From AP-15 sp963795485 (GTDB lineage Bacteria > Pseudomonadota > Alphaproteobacteria > ATCC43930 > CGMCC-115725), in the NCBI GenBank assembly GCA_963795485.1, contig CAWCIL010000002.1, forward strand, positions 124,001 through 188,000: a stretch of DNA of 64,000 bases, given 5' to 3'. Numbering within the stretch: the stretch's first letter is position 1; every line of letters begins with the position of its first letter. The notes under the pieces are model-generated. The model worked only from the letters and a program-made list of their open reading frames with translations, was not told where the DNA came from and made no database searches. This document shows positions 17,497 through 25,004 of the stretch, one piece after another. A program made the position numbers and the translations under genes.

Positions 17497-18500
17497 TGGC
17501 CCATCTCCCCCTCGACGAGCGCCGCCGGCGCTCGCTCGCGCAAATCCCCCGCCCCCCGCCAATCCGCGGATGCGGCGCGGCGGTGCGCGGTCCAGATCAC
17601 CACGGTCAGTGGGTCGCCAGGCAACCGTTGCGGCGGTGCCGAGTCGAGCCCGGCGGCGCGGCACCACTCGGTGATTTCGCGATCGGCAAAGCCGAGGCGG
17701 CGGTGGGCGTGCTCGTCACGCAGAAATTCGAGCGCATGCGGTGCGAAATCGACCAGCACAAGGGTCCCGTGTGGGCGCAGCACGCGGGCCGCCTCGGCCA
17801 GCGCCGCAGCCGGCCGGTCGGCGTAATGCAGGACCTGATGGATCACCACGGCATCGAACGAAGCGTCGGGCAGCGCCAGCTGATACATGTCGTCGCGCCG
17901 GACCCGCCCGTTTTCGAGCCCGGCCCGCTCGAGATTGACCCGAGCGACCGACAGCATCTCGCGCGATTGGTCGATGCCGAGAGCATGCCGGACCCGCGGC
18001 GCTAGAATTTCGAGCATGCGCCCGGTTCCGGTGCCGATGTCGAGCAGATCTCGCGGGTCGGCCCGGGCGATGATTTCGATGAGCGCCGCTTCGACCTCCG
18101 CCTCGTCGACATAGAGCGAGCGGATGCGATGCCACTGTGCGGCATTCTCACGAAAATAGGCGCTTGCGAGGTCGGCGCGTTGGCGTTTGATCGTCCCCAG
18201 TCGCTGCAGGTCGAGCGCAATCGTCGGATCGGCCTCGCCGCACGCCTCCACCAAATGGCGCGCCAACGCACTCGCCGGGCTCGACTGGCTCAGGCGATAA
18301 AACACCCAGCTGCCCTCGCGAAAGCGGTCGAGCAACCCGGCATCGCACAACAGCTTCAGATGCCGCGACACGCGAGGCTGGCTCTGCCCGAGGATCTGCG
18401 TCAGCTCGCTGACGGTGAGTTCGCCGCGGGCGCACAGCACGACGAGCCGCAGCCGCGTCGGCTCGGCCACCGCGCGCAAAGCTGCCAGAAGATGCTCCAT
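17493..18500 (-). CDS. ArsR-family regulator fused to a SAM-dependent methyltransferase domain
   Basis: 335-residue fusion. The N-terminal ArsR winged helix (LRAVAEPTRLRLVVLCARGELTVSELT, recognition helix QPRVSRHLKLL) is joined to a class I methyltransferase domain (LLDIGTGTGRMLEILAP, motif I; DASFDAVVIHQVLHY). This architecture is commonly found next to metF/metH in alphaproteobacteria, where such regulators are thought to sense SAM or S-adenosylhomocysteine and repress methionine-cycle genes. No metal-binding ELCVCDL-type site is seen in the ArsR part. The gene is first in the operon and overlaps metF. The palindrome upstream (18536-18551) could be its autoregulatory operator. The start is ATG 18500; an in-frame GTG lies a few codons upstream. 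Confidence 0.85.
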   Translation of the reverse strand: MEHLLAALRAVAEPTRLRLVVLCARGELTVSELTQILGQSQPRVSRHLKLLCDAGLLDRFREGSWVFYRLSQSSPASALARHLVEACGEADPTIALDLQRLGTIKRQRADLASAYFRENAAQWHRIRSLYVDEAEVEAALIEIIARADPRDLLDIGTGTGRMLEILAPRVRHALGIDQSREMLSVARVNLERAGLENGRVRRDDMYQLALPDASFDAVVIHQVLHYADRPAAALAEAARVLRPHGTLVLVDFAPHALEFLRDEHAHRRLGFADREITEWCRAAGLDSAPPQRLPGDPLTVVIWTAHRRAASADWRGAGDLRERAPAALVEGEMGQ

Positions 18501-18535
18501 CGCTGCGATTCTCACCCGATTCGTCGCAGCAAGAT

Positions 18536-18551
18536 ATGCAGATATCTTTAT
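18536..18551. promoter_or_regulatory. Candidate operator for the ArsR-MT/metF/metH operon
   Basis: Imperfect 16-bp palindrome ATGCAGATATCTTTAT (6 of 8 positions symmetric around GATATC), 36 bases upstream of the regulator start and upstream of mlaA on the other strand. A/T-rich palindromes of this kind are typical ArsR-family operators. The assignment is by position and symmetry only. Confidence 0.4.
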
Positions 18552-18667
18552 GTCTGCAAGCGAATTTCGCACGCCTTCCGGTAGAGATTAGCCGGTCGCA
18601 TGCGCAACCTCTTGCCGCTTACGTCGATTTCCCGCAATTATCTCGCCCCCGAGGAGACGCCCGCCTG

Positions 18668-19555
18668 ATGCGAGACCGATTAATGAGCCTTCGTCCCCTG
18701 CGTATGGTCTTCCCGGGCCTGTGGGTTGCTCTCGCCCTTGTCGGCTCGGGGTGTGCGACGCCGCCGCGAAGCCAGCAGCCGGCAGCCGCCGCCGAGGAAG
18801 ATTTCCACGACCCGTTCGAGGACACCAATCGCAAGATCTTCGCGTTCAACCAGGTCGTCGACCGCCATGTGCTAGTGCCGGTGGCGAAGACTTATCGCGC
18901 GTCGCTGCCCTCGCCGATGCGCGATTCGATCCGCGCCTTCCTGAACAATCTTGGGGAACCGCTGATTTTTGCAAATGACGCGTTGCAGGGTGATTTCGGG
19001 CGGGCCAAAGATACGGTCGTACGCTTCGTGCTCAATTCGACGGTCGGCATGGCCGGCCTCGTCGACGTGGCGGGGCGCTGGGGCATCCCGTATCACGAGC
19101 AGGATCTCGGGGTGACGCTCGGCGTCTGGGGCGTTCCTGCGGGCCCCTACCTGGTATTGCCGGTGCTCGGCCCGTCCGATCCCCGCGATCTCGGCGGCGA
19201 AGTCGCCGAGGGTTTCGGCGATCCTTTCAACCGCCTCGTGACCGGCAACCCGTTTACCCTCTATTGGATTCCGTTTGTCCGGGGCGGGGTCTCCGGCATC
19301 GATCAGCGCGCGCGCTACCTCGATACCCTCGCCGATATCGAGCGAACCTCGCTCGATTATTATGCGACCCTCCGCTCACTCTACCGGCAGCGCCGCGCAG
19401 CGCTGATCCGCGGCGAGAACAAGAACCTGCCGCCGCCCTCCGGCTTCACCCTGAACGGCGCCCCAGAGGCGCCCTCGACGGCGGCGCCCTCGAACTCGGC
19501 ATTATCGACGAGCGTTGTCTCTGCGGCACAAAACGTTTCCGAGGTCCGATGGTGA
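18668..19555 (+). CDS. mlaA: MlaA/VacJ family outer-membrane lipoprotein
   Basis: Outer-membrane lipoprotein (295 aa) of the Mla pathway, which removes mislocalised phospholipids from the outer leaflet. It has a lipoprotein signal ending at VGSGC, the hallmark N-terminal DPFEDTNRKIFAFNQVVD, and the conserved RFVLNSTVGMAGLVDVAGRWG and DLGVTLGVWGVPAGPYLVLP blocks. The C-terminal 40 residues are a Ser/Pro/Ala-rich tail. The ATG at 18668 has GAGGAGA upstream; an ATG five codons later is an alternative. The stop overlaps the start region of mlaC. The MlaFEDB ABC components are not in this window. Confidence 0.9.
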   Translation: MRDRLMSLRPLRMVFPGLWVALALVGSGCATPPRSQQPAAAAEEDFHDPFEDTNRKIFAFNQVVDRHVLVPVAKTYRASLPSPMRDSIRAFLNNLGEPLIFANDALQGDFGRAKDTVVRFVLNSTVGMAGLVDVAGRWGIPYHEQDLGVTLGVWGVPAGPYLVLPVLGPSDPRDLGGEVAEGFGDPFNRLVTGNPFTLYWIPFVRGGVSGIDQRARYLDTLADIERTSLDYYATLRSLYRQRRAALIRGENKNLPPPSGFTLNGAPEAPSTAAPSNSALSTSVVSAAQNVSEVRW

Positions 19556-20172
19556 TGATGCGACGATATTTTCTGATCGCTGCCTGCTGCGTGATTGTCT
19601 TCATCGGGGTCCTGGCGCCGTCGCGTCCGGCCGCGGCGGCGGCCGATCCGGCCGGGGTGATTACCAACCTCGGCAACCAAGCGCTCGAGGTGCTCGGCAG
19701 AAACGTCAATCCAAACGAGAGGGTGGCCCGGTTTCGTCAGCTTTTCAGCGAGGATTTCGACGTTCCGGGGATCGCCCGGTTTGTTCTCGGCCGCTATTGG
19801 CGCGTCGCCACCCCGCAGCAGCAGCAGGAATTCGTCAAGCTGCTGACCAATTACATCGCGCTAGCCTACAGCGACCGGCTGGCGGAATACAGCGGCGAGA
19901 GCCTCAGGGTGACGGGGAGTCGGGCGGCGCCCGACGGGTCGCTGGTGTCGAGCGAGATCGTGCGCCCGAATGGCGCGCCGCCGGCCAAGGTCGATTGGCT
20001 GCTGACCGAGCACGACGGCGCTTACAAGATCAGCGACGTGATCGTCGAGGGAGTCAGCATGGCGGTGACCCAGCGCTCCGAATTCGCGTCCGTGATCCAG
20101 CGCCATGGCGGGCAGGTTGAGGGGCTGATTACCGCACTGCGGCAAAAGACCGAGAGCGCCGGCCTGCATTAG
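19549..20172 (+). CDS. mlaC: MlaC/Ttg2D family periplasmic phospholipid-binding protein
   Basis: Periplasmic lipid shuttle (207 aa) of the Mla system, carrying phospholipid between MlaA and the inner-membrane MlaFEDB transporter. It has a signal peptide (RYFLIAACCVIVFIGVLA ... AAAA), then the family fold with FSEDFDVPGIARFVLGRYWR, QQQEFVKLLTNYIALAYSDR and YKISDVIVEGVSMAVTQRSE. The gene overlaps the mlaA stop; several clustered ATG codons (19549, 19555, 19558) make the exact start uncertain, but a GAGG ribosome site precedes them all. mlaA and mlaC together without the ABC genes is a frequent alphaproteobacterial arrangement. Confidence 0.9.
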   Translation: MVMMRRYFLIAACCVIVFIGVLAPSRPAAAAADPAGVITNLGNQALEVLGRNVNPNERVARFRQLFSEDFDVPGIARFVLGRYWRVATPQQQQEFVKLLTNYIALAYSDRLAEYSGESLRVTGSRAAPDGSLVSSEIVRPNGAPPAKVDWLLTEHDGAYKISDVIVEGVSMAVTQRSEFASVIQRHGGQVEGLITALRQKTESAGLH

Positions 20173-20221
20173 CGGGCCTGCATCAGAACGGATTTCGGTC
20201 GGGCTCGGTCGGAGACCGGCA

Positions 20222-20300
20222 AACCCCTCACCTTTCCCTCTCGTCGATGGATAGGGTTGTAGAGGTTCGAGCTCGGGGCCGAACCTTGCCCGACGCTCGA
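20222..20300. repeat. Diverged palindromic repeat downstream of mlaC
   Basis: The convergent mlaC-ettA gap (20173-20366) holds no gene. It contains the sequence CCCCTCACCTTTCCCTCTCG followed by stem-forming G-rich segments, a diverged relative of the intergenic repeats at 16490, 46052 and 55745. It could act as a bidirectional transcript end. Confidence 0.4.
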
Positions 20301-20366
20301 CAGGGGGAGAAGCCGAACGGAAATTGCTCTGGCCGGGCGCGGGTTGCGGCGGCCGTTCTCGCCTGG

Positions 20367-22049
20367 TCAGGCCCGCATCAGCGGCTTGTACCGGATGCGA
20401 TGCGGCTGGTCGGCATCGCTGCCGAGGCGGCGGCGCCGGTCGGCTTCGTAATCGGCGTAATTCCCTTCGAACCAGACCACCTGGCTGTTGCCCTCGAAAG
20501 CCAGGATATGGCTTGCGACGCGGTCGAGAAACCAGCGGTCGTGGGTGACGACGACGGCGCAGCCGGCGAAGTCGAGCAATGCCTCTTCGAGCGCCCGCAG
20601 GGTGTTGACATCGAGATCGTTGGTCGGCTCGTCGAGTAGCAGGACGTTGGCGCCCTCTTTCAGCATCTTGGCGAGGTGCACCCGATTGCGCTCGCCGCCC
20701 GACAGCTGACCCACCTTTTTCTGCTGGTCAGCGCCGCGAAAATTGAACAGCGCGCAATACGCCCGGCTGGCGATTTTGCGGCGGCCGAGATCGATTTCGT
20801 CGCGCCCGCCCGAAATTTCCTGCCACACCGTGGCGGCCGGTGCCAGCGCGTCGCGCGACTGGTCGACATAGCCGAGCTTGACCGTGTCGCCGATGCGGAA
20901 ATTGCCGTCGTCGGGCGTGTCTCGACCGGTCACAAGCTTGAGAAGGGTCGTCTTGCCGGCGCCGTTCGGGCCGATCACGCCGACGATCCCGCCCGGCGGC
21001 AGGCGGAAATCAAGCGCCTCGATCAGCAGGCGGTCGCCAAAGCCCTTGGCGACCCCTTCGGCGCTAATCACCAGATCGCCAAGCCGTGGGCCGGGCGGCA
21101 GCACGATCTGCGCGGTTTCCGGCGCCTTTTCCCGGCTCTCGGCGACCAGCGACTCGTAAGCCGCCACCCGCGCCTTGCTCTTGGCCTGGCGCGCCCGCGG
21201 GCTCTGCCGCACCCACTCGAGCTCGCGCTCGAGGGTGCGCTGGCGTGCTATTTCCTGCCGGCCCTCCGCGGCAAGCCGCTGCTGCTTCTGTTCGAGCCAG
21301 CTCGAATAATTGCCCTCGAACGGAATGCCGCGGCCGCGGTCGAGCTCGAGGATCCAGCCGGCGACTTCGTCGAGAAAATAGCGGTCGTGGGTGACGGTGA
21401 CGACGGTGCCCGGATAATCTTCGAGAAAGTGCTGCAGCCAGGCGACCGATTCGGCGTCGAGATGATTGGTCGGCTCGTCGAGCAGCAACAGGTCGGGGCG
21501 CTGCAGCAATAGCCGGCACAGTGCGACCCGACGCCTCTCGCCGCCGGAGAGCGTCCCCACCTCGGCTTCGCCCGGCGGGCAGCGCAGCGCGTCCATCGCG
21601 ATCTCGACCGCGCGGTCGAGCTCCCAGCCATCGGCCTGGTCGATCTTTTCCTGCAATTCGCCCTGCTCGGCGATCAGCGTCTCCATTTCGTCGGGCGTGA
21701 GGTCCTCGGCGAAGCGGTCGCTGACCGCCTCGAACCGGTCGAGCAGCGCCTTGGTTTCGGCCAATCCCTCTATGACGTTGCCGAACACATCCTTCTTCGG
21801 ATCGAGAGCCGGCTCCTGCGGCAGATAGCCGATCCGCGCCCCCTCGGCGGCCCAGGCCTCGCCCGAATAGTCGCGCTCCTCGCCGGCCATGATCCGCAGC
21901 AGGGTCAACTTGCCGGCGCCGTTGGCACCGAGCACGCCGATCTTGGCGCCCGGCAGAAACGAGAGCCAGATGTCCTTCAACACCTCGCGGCCGCCGGGAT
22001 AGGTCTTGCTCAGCCCCTTCATCACATAGATGTACTGATATGCCGCCAT
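20367..22049 (-). CDS. ettA: EttA-like ABC-F translation factor
   Basis: Cytoplasmic ABC-F protein (560 aa) with two tandem ATPase domains and no membrane segments; EttA gates ribosome entry into elongation according to energy state. Domain 1 has the signature LSGGERRRVALCRLL and Walker B LLLLDEPTNHLD; domain 2 has Walker A GPNGAGKTTLL, signature LSGGERNRVHLAKML and Walker B VLLLDEPTNDLD. The EttA arm and the linker (RQSPRARQAKSKARV) are present. Odd feature: the first Walker A reads GANGAGKLTLL, with Leu where Ser is expected after the Lys, a TCG to TTG change. The C-terminus RRRRLGSDADQPHRIRYKPL matches EttA. Start ATG at 22049. Confidence 0.92.
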   Translation of the reverse strand: MAAYQYIYVMKGLSKTYPGGREVLKDIWLSFLPGAKIGVLGANGAGKLTLLRIMAGEERDYSGEAWAAEGARIGYLPQEPALDPKKDVFGNVIEGLAETKALLDRFEAVSDRFAEDLTPDEMETLIAEQGELQEKIDQADGWELDRAVEIAMDALRCPPGEAEVGTLSGGERRRVALCRLLLQRPDLLLLDEPTNHLDAESVAWLQHFLEDYPGTVVTVTHDRYFLDEVAGWILELDRGRGIPFEGNYSSWLEQKQQRLAAEGRQEIARQRTLERELEWVRQSPRARQAKSKARVAAYESLVAESREKAPETAQIVLPPGPRLGDLVISAEGVAKGFGDRLLIEALDFRLPPGGIVGVIGPNGAGKTTLLKLVTGRDTPDDGNFRIGDTVKLGYVDQSRDALAPAATVWQEISGGRDEIDLGRRKIASRAYCALFNFRGADQQKKVGQLSGGERNRVHLAKMLKEGANVLLLDEPTNDLDVNTLRALEEALLDFAGCAVVVTHDRWFLDRVASHILAFEGNSQVVWFEGNYADYEADRRRRLGSDADQPHRIRYKPLMRA

Positions 22050-22135
22050 TGCGATTCTCCGCGCAGATTGCCGGGGCAGTGGGTGAAGCGTTCAAGCCCG
22101 CTGCGGTACAACGGGCTCGGCTGGACATCGGTCGG

Positions 22136-22557
22136 TCAGGCTATCGAGGAGTTGCCCAAATAGGAAACAGAGCCCGGACGAGACGCGCCGCAGGCGACGA
22201 CTTGCCTTCCTGGGGCGACGCCCTCGCTACGCGCAAATTTTTTTCGAATCGGTGGTCGATCGAGCAAGCTGCCATTGTCGGACACCCGGGCTGCGTACTC
22301 GACTATCTTTGCGTAGACGTGCCGGCCTTTCGCGTAGAAGAACGAGTCCAACACCTCGGCTAGGTTTCTCTGATTTGAGCCGATGGGCCGCCCGAGTTCA
22401 AGCGAAAGGAGACAATTCAGGAGCGCGATCAGGTGCTCGGTCTCGTCGTCGAAAACCGTCAGATGGGTCAAGCCCAGCCAGTCGCACAGTTCTGTCCACA
22501 GAGCGCAGCGGAGACTATGATAGGTCTTAGACTTTATCGGCAGCGCTGCCCAGCGCG
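22136..22557 (-). pseudogene. 3' remnant of an unknown gene truncated by the IS3 element
   Basis: About 140 codons remain open on the minus strand up to the IS3-family element's left end. The peptide (including CALWTELCDWLGLTHLTVFD and AKIVEYAARVSDNGSLLDRP) is not recognised. The only start codon in frame (22579) lies inside the insertion sequence, so the original 5' end has been removed or separated. Codon use is less GC-biased than in neighbouring genes, consistent with imported DNA. No signal peptide or membrane segment is visible. Confidence 0.4.
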
Positions 22558-22575
22558 TGAGGTGACCCCCGTTTT

Positions 22576-23508
22576 TCATCCAGTCGGAACGAGAGTCCGG
22601 GGTTGATTTGAACCTTCTGTTTCGTGGGTGGCAAGAGGCCGGGGCGCGGAGCCCGAGCGTAGCGCAGCGTCCCGGCCGACCTCGCCGATGAGGGCGCTGG
22701 CGTAGCCCCGAGGCGTCATCCAACCGAGCCTGGAATGCGGTCGCTCCTCGTTGTAATCGCGTCGCCAGGCCTCGAGCGCGGCACGGGCGTGCGGCAGCGA
22801 TCTGAACAACGTCTCGTTGAGCAGCTCGTCGCGCAGCCTGCCGTTGAAGCTCTCGATGAACCCGTTCTGCTGCGGTTTGCCGGGCGCCATGTAGTGCCAG
22901 CCGACGCCGGTCTCGTCCGCCCAGCCGAGGATGGCGTTCGAGGTCGGCTCGGTGCCGTTGTCGCTGACGATTGTGTCCGGGCGTCGCCCTCGCCAGCGCA
23001 CGATATCGTCCAGCTCCCGGGCCACGCGCCGGCCCGAGATCGAGGTATCGACGACCAGGGCCAGGCATTCTCGAGTGCAGTCGTTGACCACGGCCAGGAT
23101 GCGGAAGCGCCGGCCGTCGGTCAGCTGGTCCGAGACAAAGTCCAGGCTCCAGCGCTGGTCGGGTGCCAGCGGCGTCACCATCGGCCGCCGTGTTCCCATC
23201 GCCCGCTTGCGGCCGCCCCGTCGGCGCACCATCAACCGCTCCTCACGGTAGAGCCGCTGGACCCGCTTCCTGTTGACGGGATGTCCCTCGCGCCGCAACA
23301 ACACGGGCAGGCGACGGTAGCCGAACCGTCTTCGCTCCTGGGCCAGGGCTTTCAGCCGCTCGCGCAACGCCCCGTCGTCGGCTCGCACGCCTCGATAACG
23401 CACGCTTGTCCGGTCGGTCCCGATCACCCGGCAGGCCCGCCGCTCGCTCATCTCGAAGGTCTGACGCAGATACGTCGTCGCCTCCCGTCGCGCGGCGGGC
23501 ATCACCAC
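22576..23508 (-). CDS. IS3-family transposase OrfB (DDE integrase domain)
   Basis: Catalytic half of the IS3 transposase. It has an N-terminal HTH-21-like region (LRERLKALAQERRRFGYRRL), then the rve core with the first Asp in WSLDFVSDQLTDG, the second in TIVSDNGTEPTS and the Glu in FIESFNGRLRDELL, followed by the IS3-typical YNEERPHSRLGWMTP. The reading frame begins inside orfA; translation is expected as an OrfAB fusion by -1 frameshifting at A-AAA-AAG near 23510. No stop interrupts the catalytic domain, so the enzyme may still be active. Confidence 0.92.
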   Translation of the reverse strand: MVMPAARREATTYLRQTFEMSERRACRVIGTDRTSVRYRGVRADDGALRERLKALAQERRRFGYRRLPVLLRREGHPVNRKRVQRLYREERLMVRRRGGRKRAMGTRRPMVTPLAPDQRWSLDFVSDQLTDGRRFRILAVVNDCTRECLALVVDTSISGRRVARELDDIVRWRGRRPDTIVSDNGTEPTSNAILGWADETGVGWHYMAPGKPQQNGFIESFNGRLRDELLNETLFRSLPHARAALEAWRRDYNEERPHSRLGWMTPRGYASALIGEVGRDAALRSGSAPRPLATHETEGSNQPRTLVPTG

Positions 23509-23768
23509 TTTTTTCCCAGAAGATCCTTCAGCGCGGCGTTGTCGAGCATGGCATCGGCCAGCATCCGCTTCAGCCGGCCGTTCTCATCCTCCAGCGACCG
23601 CAGCCGCTTGGCCTCGGACACATCAAGACCGCCGAACTTGGCCTTCCATTTATAAAATGTCGCCGAGCTAACCCCGTGCTTGCGGCACACCTCCGCCGTC
23701 GGAACCCCGGCCTCCTGCTCCCGCAGCACCGCGATGATCTGCTCTTCCGTGAACCTGCCTCGCTTCAT
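23502..23768 (-). CDS. IS3-family transposase OrfA (helix-turn-helix)
   Basis: 88-residue DNA-binding subunit with an N-terminal HTH (RFTEEQIIAVLREQEAGVPT, then VCRKHGVSSATFYKWKAKFG) and a leucine-zipper-like C-terminal coiled coil (RLRSLEDENGRLKRMLADAM). It ends ...LLGKKW just after the slippery heptamer A AAA AAG. This is the standard IS3 arrangement in which a -1 shift fuses OrfA to OrfB. It starts close to the element's right terminal repeat. Confidence 0.92.
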   Translation of the reverse strand: MKRGRFTEEQIIAVLREQEAGVPTAEVCRKHGVSSATFYKWKAKFGGLDVSEAKRLRSLEDENGRLKRMLADAMLDNAALKDLLGKKW

Positions 23769-23841
23769 CGTCCGTCCCTTCCATGGGGCCGGACTCTACC
23801 TTCGCCTGGAGGAGTTTCAGGGGGTCACCTCAGAAGCAACG

Positions 23842-24030
23842 CGGGAAGGCAAGCTGCCGGGCGGTAGGGGCGGGGAAAGCAAGTTTGTTGAAGCCGACGA
23901 AACCTATATCGGCGGCAAGGCGGAGAACCGCGCCTATAAAGATCCTCCGCCAAAGGAAGCGATCATCTCTCTGGTAGAGCGCAAGGGCCGCGTTGCATCG
24001 GCTCGCATTTTCGCCGTCATCACTGAAACC
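23842..24030 (+). pseudogene. IS1595 (ISXO2-like) transposase fragment
   Basis: Internal fragment of an ISXO2-like transposase, about 60 codons, with the recognisable catalytic-domain start KFVEADETYIGGKAENRAY and the following EAIISLVERKGRVASARIF. Both ends of the gene are missing: the left is cut by the IS3 element and the right runs into unrelated sequence. No terminal repeats were found. This is a scar of an older insertion. Confidence 0.65.
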
Positions 24031-24054
24031 GCTCAGCGCGATATACGAAAGCAC

Positions 24055-24270
24055 GATGGCTTCACGATGCGCGGAGATCCTGTCTCCTACCTTCAGATTC
24101 AGCAACGAGCGCACGATATCCTGCGGTTGCTCGCCATAGAGCCGCAGCACCATATCCAGGTGGAAAATGTCGGCTTGGAGCTGATCGAGCTGGCGGCGCA
24201 ATTCGACGATTTGGCCGGCAAGCGCCGAGCGCTTCTCCCGCAATCCAGTCATAACAAAGGTGTCGCCCAT
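24055..24270 (-). pseudogene. 5' fragment of a small coiled-coil hypothetical gene
   Basis: N-terminal part of a conserved alphaproteobacterial hypothetical protein starting MGDTFVMTGLREKRSALAGQ. It continues with a charged coiled coil (IVELRRQLDQLQADIFHLDM). Such proteins are usually about 70-80 aa and often sit near recombinases or mobile DNA. Here the conserved stretch ends after about 60 codons and the frame runs into the antisense of the IS1595 fragment. The ATG at 24270 is the most likely original start. Confidence 0.45.
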
Positions 24271-24345
24271 CCGTATATGGTAGGATGGCAACCGGATCTG
24301 GCTAGATGCTGCTGTGGTGGCGCTTGCTACAGAATACGGGTGTTA

Positions 24346-24422
24346 TGGCGACCCCGGCAGGATTCGAACCTGCGGCCACTCGCTTAGAAGGCGAGTGCTC
24401 TATCCAGCTGAGCTACGGGGTC
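24346..24422 (-). tRNA. tRNA-Arg (anticodon UCU)
   Basis: 77-nt cloverleaf on the minus strand. The acceptor stem GACCCCG pairs with CGGGGTC, followed by discriminator G and an encoded CCA. The D-arm contains AGCTCAGCTGGATAGAGC, the anticodon loop is CTTCTAA between ACTCGC and GCGAGT, and the T-arm contains GGTTCGAATCC. The 3' end faces the mobile-element debris at 22.1-24.3 kb. Confidence 0.96.
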
Positions 24423-24466
24423 GTGAGGCGGGCGATCGCGGCGGCGCCCGCGACGAGTTCGACCGA

Positions 24467-24766
24467 TCAGTTGCGCACCCGATCATAGCGGAAATTGTCG
24501 GCGTAGCTCTTCGGCTTTTCGCTGATCGCGTGCGGCTCGACGACCGTATAGGCGAGTCCCTCCTTGTCGGCGAAGGCGCGCGCCTCCTCGATCGTGGCGA
24601 AGTGCAGCCGCACCTGGTTCAGGGTGTCGTCAGCGCTCGTCCAGCCCATCAGCGGATCGGGCCAGCGGCTGGTCGCGGGCTCGTATTCGAGAACCCACTT
24701 GCGCGTCTGCCGGCGCCCCGATTGCATCGCCGTCTTGGCCGGCCTGAAGATGCGCGCCTGGGCCAT
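24467..24766 (-). CDS. NDUFS4-like ETC complex I accessory subunit
   Basis: 99-residue protein of the ETC complex I subunit conserved-region family, the bacterial counterpart of mitochondrial NDUFS4 (18 kDa) found in alphaproteobacteria. It binds the peripheral arm of NADH:ubiquinone oxidoreductase. Family features are the N-terminal ARIFRPAKTAMQSGRRQTRK, then WVLEYEP ... PLMGWTSADDTLNQVRLHF, FATIEEARAFADKEGLAYTV and the C-terminal PKSYADNFRYDRVRN. The ATG at 24766 has GGGGAGAA at good spacing; a TTG two codons earlier is less likely. It lies between two tRNA genes, as a single-gene unit. Confidence 0.92.
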   Translation of the reverse strand: MAQARIFRPAKTAMQSGRRQTRKWVLEYEPATSRWPDPLMGWTSADDTLNQVRLHFATIEEARAFADKEGLAYTVVEPHAISEKPKSYADNFRYDRVRN

Positions 24767-24833
24767 TGCCAATTCTCCCCAATGTACGAGCCGCCTTCAC
24801 CGCCGATCGTCCACCATGCGGGCGGCGGACAGG

Positions 24834-24911
<78 letters not shown>

Positions 24912-25004
24912 CAGCCCGCGGACGGCGCGCGTTTTAAAGAGTTTGCGGGGGGCGCGCAACCGCCGCGACGCAGCTCACGGCGCTTCCGTCTCGCCTGCCG
25001 GCAA

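Larger units (their letters stand above)
22558..23832. mobile_element. IS3-family (IS407-group-like) insertion sequence
   Basis: Complete element of 1275 bp bounded by 13-bp terminal inverted repeats TGAGGTGACCCCC. It carries orfA (23502-23768) and orfB (22576-23508) on the minus strand. The flanking bases show no 3-4 bp target duplication, so either the ends have recombined or the copy is old. It is inserted among fragments of other mobile genes: an unknown remnant on the left and an IS1595-type transposase fragment on the right. Confidence 0.9.

Noticed and set aside
22095..22117. AGCCCG...CGGGCT hairpin upstream of ettA
   Set aside because: Short stem with an 11-base loop and no T-run; it is compatible with chance in high-GC DNA.
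23502..23520. OrfA/OrfB frame break in the IS3 element as a mutation
   Set aside because: The A AAA AAG heptamer is the standard programmed -1 frameshift site of IS3-family elements, so this is normal biology.
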